A stretch of 64,000 nucleotides of DNA from Flavobacterium cucumis. GTDB taxonomy: Bacteria > Bacteroidota > Bacteroidia > Flavobacteriales > Flavobacteriaceae. The DNA is taken from the NCBI RefSeq assembly GCF_900148835.1, contig NZ_FRYK01000001.1:496001-560000 (forward strand). The letters run 5' to 3'. The notes below the pieces were generated by a model. It ran no database searches. It was not told the origin of the DNA and was given only the letters and a program-made list of their open reading frames with translations. Below, one piece after another: positions 60,084 through 64,000 of this stretch. The first letter of the stretch is position 1. Each line of letters opens with the position of its first letter. The position numbers and the translations under genes were made by a program.

Positions 60084-61631
60084 ATGGCAACTTTCAAACC
60101 AATGCCAAACGAAAGTGACTTTATGAGTTATCTTCTAGGCGACGTATTTAAAAAACTAACGAACGGAGGAGATCCTAAAATGTTAGGACCAAACAATTTT
60201 ATTGCATGGGAACCTGTTCCTGTAGTGATTGACCCTGAAGCATTTGATTATGCATTAAAAGGTTTTTTTGGAGCTACTCCAAAAATCGAGGGAATGACTG
60301 ATGAAGAATATACTGAAGCTCGTGCTTCAAAGAAGTATAGTAAATATGCTCATGCGGAAGAATTTTCTCGTTTAGCAGATCAAATTCCGAGTATGATTCC
60401 TGAATTAGATAAAGATGGATCTAGAAAATTCACCATTTTTAGTCCACATCCAGATCACACAAAATCTAATGTTTACCAAGACGTAATGGAATATTGTGTG
60501 GTTAAAAACACTAAAATTGATCCTAAAGTTGAAAAGAAATTAGAAACCTTAAGAAAAGACATCGTAACTATTAAAAAATTGAAAAATCCAGATTACGATG
60601 ACACACTTATTGAGCATCCAGAAGACAATCCAAAATTCATTTATCAATCGTTTCCATCTCCTAAATATGTAAAATATTTAGAGTATGAAGCGCTTTACTA
60701 TGAAGCTGAAGAAAAACTTACGGATTTACAAAAGAGAGTTGCAGACGGAGAGGGTGATGCTATGTCGGAAATGGCCATTAATGGTAGAAACTACATTAAA
60801 AAAAGAGATGATGCCTTAAAACGTTGGGAAGGTATTGGTTATAAAGGTAAAATTGAAAAATCCTTAAACTACATCGATGAAATTGAAAGTAGTAATTTCA
60901 TTACCATCAAAAAAAGATACGAATCGGAACTTTTAGCAGCTAAAAGAACAGGACTTGGAGGAATGAATACTTATTTCTACTCTGCCCCAATTCCAGCAAG
61001 TACTTTAGCCAACTCGAGTAAATGGTTGGAATACAAATTTAGTAAAAGTGATTACGAATCTAACTATAAAAGTACGGCCCATAGTTGGAGTGCCGCTGCA
61101 AGTTTTGCAGGATTGTTTAATGTAGGAGGTGCGGGTAAACACAAAAGAATAAATTCCAATTTTAATTTTAATGATTTTGAAATGTCTTTTAAAATTGGAA
61201 AATGCTATGTGTCAAGTACTTGGTTAGGAACTACCTTTCTAAAATCACGTTATTGGAAATATTCTAAAAATGGTGCAGAAATTTTAAACAATCAAATGAT
61301 TAGTGATGGAAATGGGAAAGGTTTAATGCCAGCTGTTGCAACAGAATTTTATTTTATTACAGATTTAAAAATTGGTTTTAAAAAAGGTTCTGATTCTTAC
61401 AAAAGAACTGAAGATGAAGTAAAAGCTGGTGGTGGTTTAGCTATTGGACCTTTTGTAATTGGAGGTAGTTATGGGTATGAAGATGTTAGGGTAAATAAAA
61501 CAGGATCTAGAGAAAGTCAAGGTATGTCCTCTGGAGGGATTTTACTTCTTGGAAGAAAATGCAATATCATTGACTTATCACCAAACCCACTTCCTTCGAT
61601 TAAAGAAGATGAATGGGTAGAGGTGAATTAA
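60084..61631 (+). CDS. Large protein of unknown function with C-terminal Trp-SDG-Pro-LKI domain
   Basis: The 515-residue protein has no signal peptide. The N-terminal half is helical and charged, with likely coiled coils near 145-165 and 195-290. The C-terminal part (about 355-430) contains Trp380, Trp391, S407-D-G409, Pro416 and L428-K-I430, then a glycine-rich segment GGGLAIGPFVIGGSYGYED (449-467). A very similar spacing of Trp, SDG, Pro and NLKI occurs in the next gene. I do not recognise a named family. It lies between the protease genes and its relative. Confidence 0.75.
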   Translation: MATFKPMPNESDFMSYLLGDVFKKLTNGGDPKMLGPNNFIAWEPVPVVIDPEAFDYALKGFFGATPKIEGMTDEEYTEARASKKYSKYAHAEEFSRLADQIPSMIPELDKDGSRKFTIFSPHPDHTKSNVYQDVMEYCVVKNTKIDPKVEKKLETLRKDIVTIKKLKNPDYDDTLIEHPEDNPKFIYQSFPSPKYVKYLEYEALYYEAEEKLTDLQKRVADGEGDAMSEMAINGRNYIKKRDDALKRWEGIGYKGKIEKSLNYIDEIESSNFITIKKRYESELLAAKRTGLGGMNTYFYSAPIPASTLANSSKWLEYKFSKSDYESNYKSTAHSWSAAASFAGLFNVGGAGKHKRINSNFNFNDFEMSFKIGKCYVSSTWLGTTFLKSRYWKYSKNGAEILNNQMISDGNGKGLMPAVATEFYFITDLKIGFKKGSDSYKRTEDEVKAGGGLAIGPFVIGGSYGYEDVRVNKTGSRESQGMSSGGILLLGRKCNIIDLSPNPLPSIKEDEWVEVN

Positions 61632-61642
61632 TTCTAACAATA

Positions 61643-61682
61643 AAAATCCAAACCCCAGCTTATTGGAGTTTGGATTTTTTTT
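61643..61682 (+). terminator. Terminator between the two large proteins
   Basis: ATCCAAAC and GTTTGGAT form an 8-bp stem extended by CC/GG pairs, followed by T residues; some read-through to the next gene is possible since it begins 16 bases later. Confidence 0.75.
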
Positions 61683-61697
61683 AAACATAATATAATC

Positions 61698-63446
61698 ATG
61701 AAATACTACATATCATTATTCCAAAAAATAAAAGAGTATTATAAAACTCAGAGTACTAATGAATCTGAAGTACCATTAATTTGTCCTTCATTGCGTGTTT
61801 ATGATAATGAGGAAATGAATCTACTTTTACCTCAATTGCTCATTAATGAAAATCTAAAAGGTGAGGCATATCTTAAAAAACAAGACATGTCGTTTCAATT
61901 AAACTCTATCCCTTCATCTGATAAATTTTGGGATATAAACCCAAGTAATACGCTGTTTAATGCTTATAGCAAAATTATAAATACAGCACAAATAGAAGCA
62001 GAACAAATAGAAGAAATTGAAAATTTTGAAGCCAATAAAATATTATATGACGATAAAGGGAAAGCTACTAAAGAGAAGAAAGCCTATGATAAGTATTTGC
62101 TCTTGTTTGATAAGTTAATTACAGAATGGGAAGAACATGTTGCGAAATATAGTGGTTTAACTACCGAAGATGAAAAACAAGTTTGGCTAGCCAAATTGAA
62201 TACTATTTTGTTAAGAAAAGAAAAAGCAATTGTAGATCATAAGTTATTAGGACATAAAGAACTTATAGAAAATGCAATGCGCACAATAAATAAGTTAGAT
62301 GGTCTCGACCTATTTTTAGCAAATCTTATGAATTCAAGAAATGTTATGGAAAACACTGCAAAAACCGGCATACAGTCATTAGAGACTTTTCACGACATCA
62401 ATTTTATTCCTTATGATTTTATGTCGAATAAAAATGGCTGGACAAAATTATCAATTGAAAAAAAAGAACTGGATGAGTTATATGAAATTGCTAAAATCCA
62501 CAAAGATAATTTTCCTGAGGAGATTATTTCAATAGACTATGATGAGAAAAACATTATCGGGATCGAATTAGAATTCTCAATTGTTACCTTACAAAGAAGT
62601 TGGTTCTCTTTATCTTCATTGGTGTCTAATTTTTTTAAATGGACAGAAGCCAAATCTATTTCGGATGGAGAAACAATCCATAACGATTTTCTACTTCCTG
62701 CTTATCCAAAAAAAATGATTCTTATTAAAAATCTTAAGATCAATATCGACCCTACTCTATCAGCAGAACTGGTGAGTAATATAAATCAGTTAATTTCTTT
62801 CGGACCTATAATAATGAAAAGTCAACTTTTTGTAAACTCTAATAACAATGTTAGTTTTATAAAAGCTGTAAGAAATAAAGAAACTTTACGATCAAGTAAT
62901 GTAAAATACTACAATGAAAAAGTAAAAATCAATAAAGTTGAGAAACTTAATACCGCAGTAAAACCTTCAGTTAGTACTCCTAATATTGCTATCTCAGCGA
63001 CAAGAACTACAATGCGAACTAAACCCGTCTTTCCTGAAAAGAAGGTGCTCGCCTCTAAACCAATTTTGGTAAACCCCGTTTTGTTTCAGCCCGCTACTAT
63101 AGCACCTATCAATACTGGAAATTTAACGTCGATTATTGTCAATATCAAAGACGCAATAACAAAACAAGCCATTTATAAGTCCGAAATATCAATAATTGGA
63201 AATAATAATGCTTTTTTTAAAGAAATTGAATCCGATAAAGAAGGTGCTACGGAATTAAAACTTCCAATTGGAAATTATAAAATTATAATTATTAAAGATG
63301 GATATGCTGCATTTGAAGAAGAATTGAAAATTGAAAATCAAAATACGATATCAAAAGCGTATTTTTTAAAACCTCAATCGGTTAACTACGATAGTTTTTT
63401 CCTAATTGGTATGATTTGCGAAAAACTACCTAAAATTCCTAGATAA
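61698..63446 (+). CDS. Large protein sharing the Trp-SDG-Pro-LKI domain, with C-terminal carboxypeptidase-regulatory-like domain
   Basis: The 582-residue protein has a helical N-terminal half (about 85-225), then residues 288-348 with W302, W315, S322-D-G324, P334 and N345-L-K-I348, matching the previous protein. A Pro/Thr-rich linker (about 420-470) leads to an 80-residue beta domain (about 476-558: SIIVNIKDAITKQAIYKSEI, LPIGNYKIIIIKDGYAAF), a CarboxypepD_reg/PEGA-like fold. No signal peptide is seen. A partner or modular variant of the 515-residue protein is likely. Confidence 0.75.
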   Translation: MKYYISLFQKIKEYYKTQSTNESEVPLICPSLRVYDNEEMNLLLPQLLINENLKGEAYLKKQDMSFQLNSIPSSDKFWDINPSNTLFNAYSKIINTAQIEAEQIEEIENFEANKILYDDKGKATKEKKAYDKYLLLFDKLITEWEEHVAKYSGLTTEDEKQVWLAKLNTILLRKEKAIVDHKLLGHKELIENAMRTINKLDGLDLFLANLMNSRNVMENTAKTGIQSLETFHDINFIPYDFMSNKNGWTKLSIEKKELDELYEIAKIHKDNFPEEIISIDYDEKNIIGIELEFSIVTLQRSWFSLSSLVSNFFKWTEAKSISDGETIHNDFLLPAYPKKMILIKNLKINIDPTLSAELVSNINQLISFGPIIMKSQLFVNSNNNVSFIKAVRNKETLRSSNVKYYNEKVKINKVEKLNTAVKPSVSTPNIAISATRTTMRTKPVFPEKKVLASKPILVNPVLFQPATIAPINTGNLTSIIVNIKDAITKQAIYKSEISIIGNNNAFFKEIESDKEGATELKLPIGNYKIIIIKDGYAAFEEELKIENQNTISKAYFLKPQSVNYDSFFLIGMICEKLPKIPR

Positions 63447-63468
63447 TTTTTAATTAAAATTATTCCTT

Positions 63469-64000
63469 ATGAGAACCATAAAATACAATATTAAAGCTCC
63501 CGAAGTAATACTACTTTGTGAAATGCTTAATAATTTAGGCTACAACTTAATAGTTTCCAACTCATTCACTGTAGAGGTCGATAATGCCGTTAAAGATTTT
63601 CAAACCAAAAACAATCTAATAGTTGATGGAATTGTAGGCACAAAAAGTTGGTCGAAATTATATGAATTGAATTTCCAATTTACAAATCACAATAGTAAAT
63701 TTTTATCGGAAAACGATTTAATTCATTTTGCCGATGTTTTTGAACTAGAACTAGCAACTGTAAAAGCAGTCAACGAAATTGAAAGTAGTGGAAAAGGCTT
63801 TTTGTTGAGTGGAAAACCTAAAATTTTGTTTGAAGGTCATGTTTTTTGGAGAGAATTAGAAAAAAGAGGGATTGATCCGAATACATACTACACGAATACT
63901 ACTGCTAACATACTATATAAAAATTGGACCAAAAAAAATTATCTTGGAGGAGAAGCAGAGCATTTGAGACTACAAAAAGCGAAACAATTAGGTTCTGATC
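63469..64000 (+). CDS. Peptidoglycan-binding N-acetylmuramidase-like protein, 3' end outside window
   Basis: The visible 177 codons start at ATG 63469 and encode a PG_binding_1-like domain (about 10-65, VDNAVKDFQTKNNLIVDGIV and GTKSWSKLY). Then comes the start of an N-acetylmuramidase (PF11860, formerly DUF3380) domain with VNEIESSGKGF and ILFEGHVFWRELEKRGIDP, where Glu of NEIES is the expected catalytic acid. The C-terminus lies beyond the window. No signal peptide is seen, so export or lysis by another route must be assumed. It is 22 bases after the previous gene. Confidence 0.85.
   Translation, partial: MRTIKYNIKAPEVILLCEMLNNLGYNLIVSNSFTVEVDNAVKDFQTKNNLIVDGIVGTKSWSKLYELNFQFTNHNSKFLSENDLIHFADVFELELATVKAVNEIESSGKGFLLSGKPKILFEGHVFWRELEKRGIDPNTYYTNTTANILYKNWTKKNYLGGEAEHLRLQKAKQLGSD

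Noticed and set aside
1..64000. Prophage, integron or large genomic island
   Set aside because: No integrase, transposase, phage structural gene or tRNA-flanking duplication was found; the gene content is mostly core with local insertions.

Overview
The window is a chromosomal segment of a member of the Bacteroidota, most likely a Flavobacterium-type marine or freshwater Flavobacteriia. The evidence is low G+C, promoters of the TTTG/TAnnTTTG type rather than -35/-10, almost no Shine-Dalgarno sequences, type IX secretion (T9SS) C-terminal sorting domains, DUF4296/DUF4271/DUF6252 proteins, a DnaE with a fused proofreading exonuclease, and a long-tailed ribosomal protein S16. No rRNA, prophage, transposase or CRISPR array was seen. 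One tRNA (Asp) is present.

Layout. 1-9.4 kb: a GGGP-synthase-like gene (cut by the window edge), a phosphopantetheinyl transferase, ahcY, a DUF4407 membrane protein, then a leftward run ruvC - hemW - cyclase - YjbR - PH-domain protein. Small genes between imperfect inverted repeats sit in three successive junctions of this run. 9.4-20.8 kb: membrane and glycosyltransferase genes, lipoproteins, tRNA-Asp, DUF58, trxA, dnaE. 20.9-25.5 kb: rpsP-rimM, a third four-helix-bundle cassette, a tRNA1(Val) methyltransferase, glutaryl-CoA dehydrogenase and DUF3050. 25.5-33.1 kb: a ferredoxin, ferredoxin reductase, NifU and Mrp iron-sulfur cluster, a YceI-porin-YceI group, an alkyltransferase-like protein, a LysE exporter and trmB. 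33.2-43.2 kb: a metallophosphoesterase and glycosyltransferase pair, a PhoR/PhoB-like two-component pair, a divergent TonB receptor whose promoter carries six in-phase 11-bp repeats, and secreted proteins. 43.3-55.3 kb: acyltransferase, tyrS, SDR, a dihydroorotase operon, hemD, pckA, saccharopine dehydrogenase, Lrp. 55.3-64 kb: a NarL-type two-component operon facing a cluster of metacaspase, trypsin-like protease, two large proteins that share an unnamed domain, and a muramidase cut by the window end.

Two things stand out. First, small ORFs (three S23/IVP four-helix-bundle proteins and one GxxExxY/PD-(D/E)XK nuclease-like protein) each lie between inverted arms built of degenerate 7-9-nt words. 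They sit exactly at gene junctions, and several arms include the stop codon of the neighbouring gene. An ORF-less relative and solitary arms or word arrays occur elsewhere, including in-frame inside two coding genes. This looks like a family of small mobile or RNA-structured cassettes resembling rRNA intervening sequences but placed inside protein operons. Second, the protease cluster at the right end has the parts of a cytoplasmic proteolytic cascade: a metacaspase with a basic autoprocessing linker and a trypsin-like zymogen with an Arg-Thr-Ile-Phe-Gly activation-like site, followed by two proteins with a common Trp/SDG/Pro/LKI domain.
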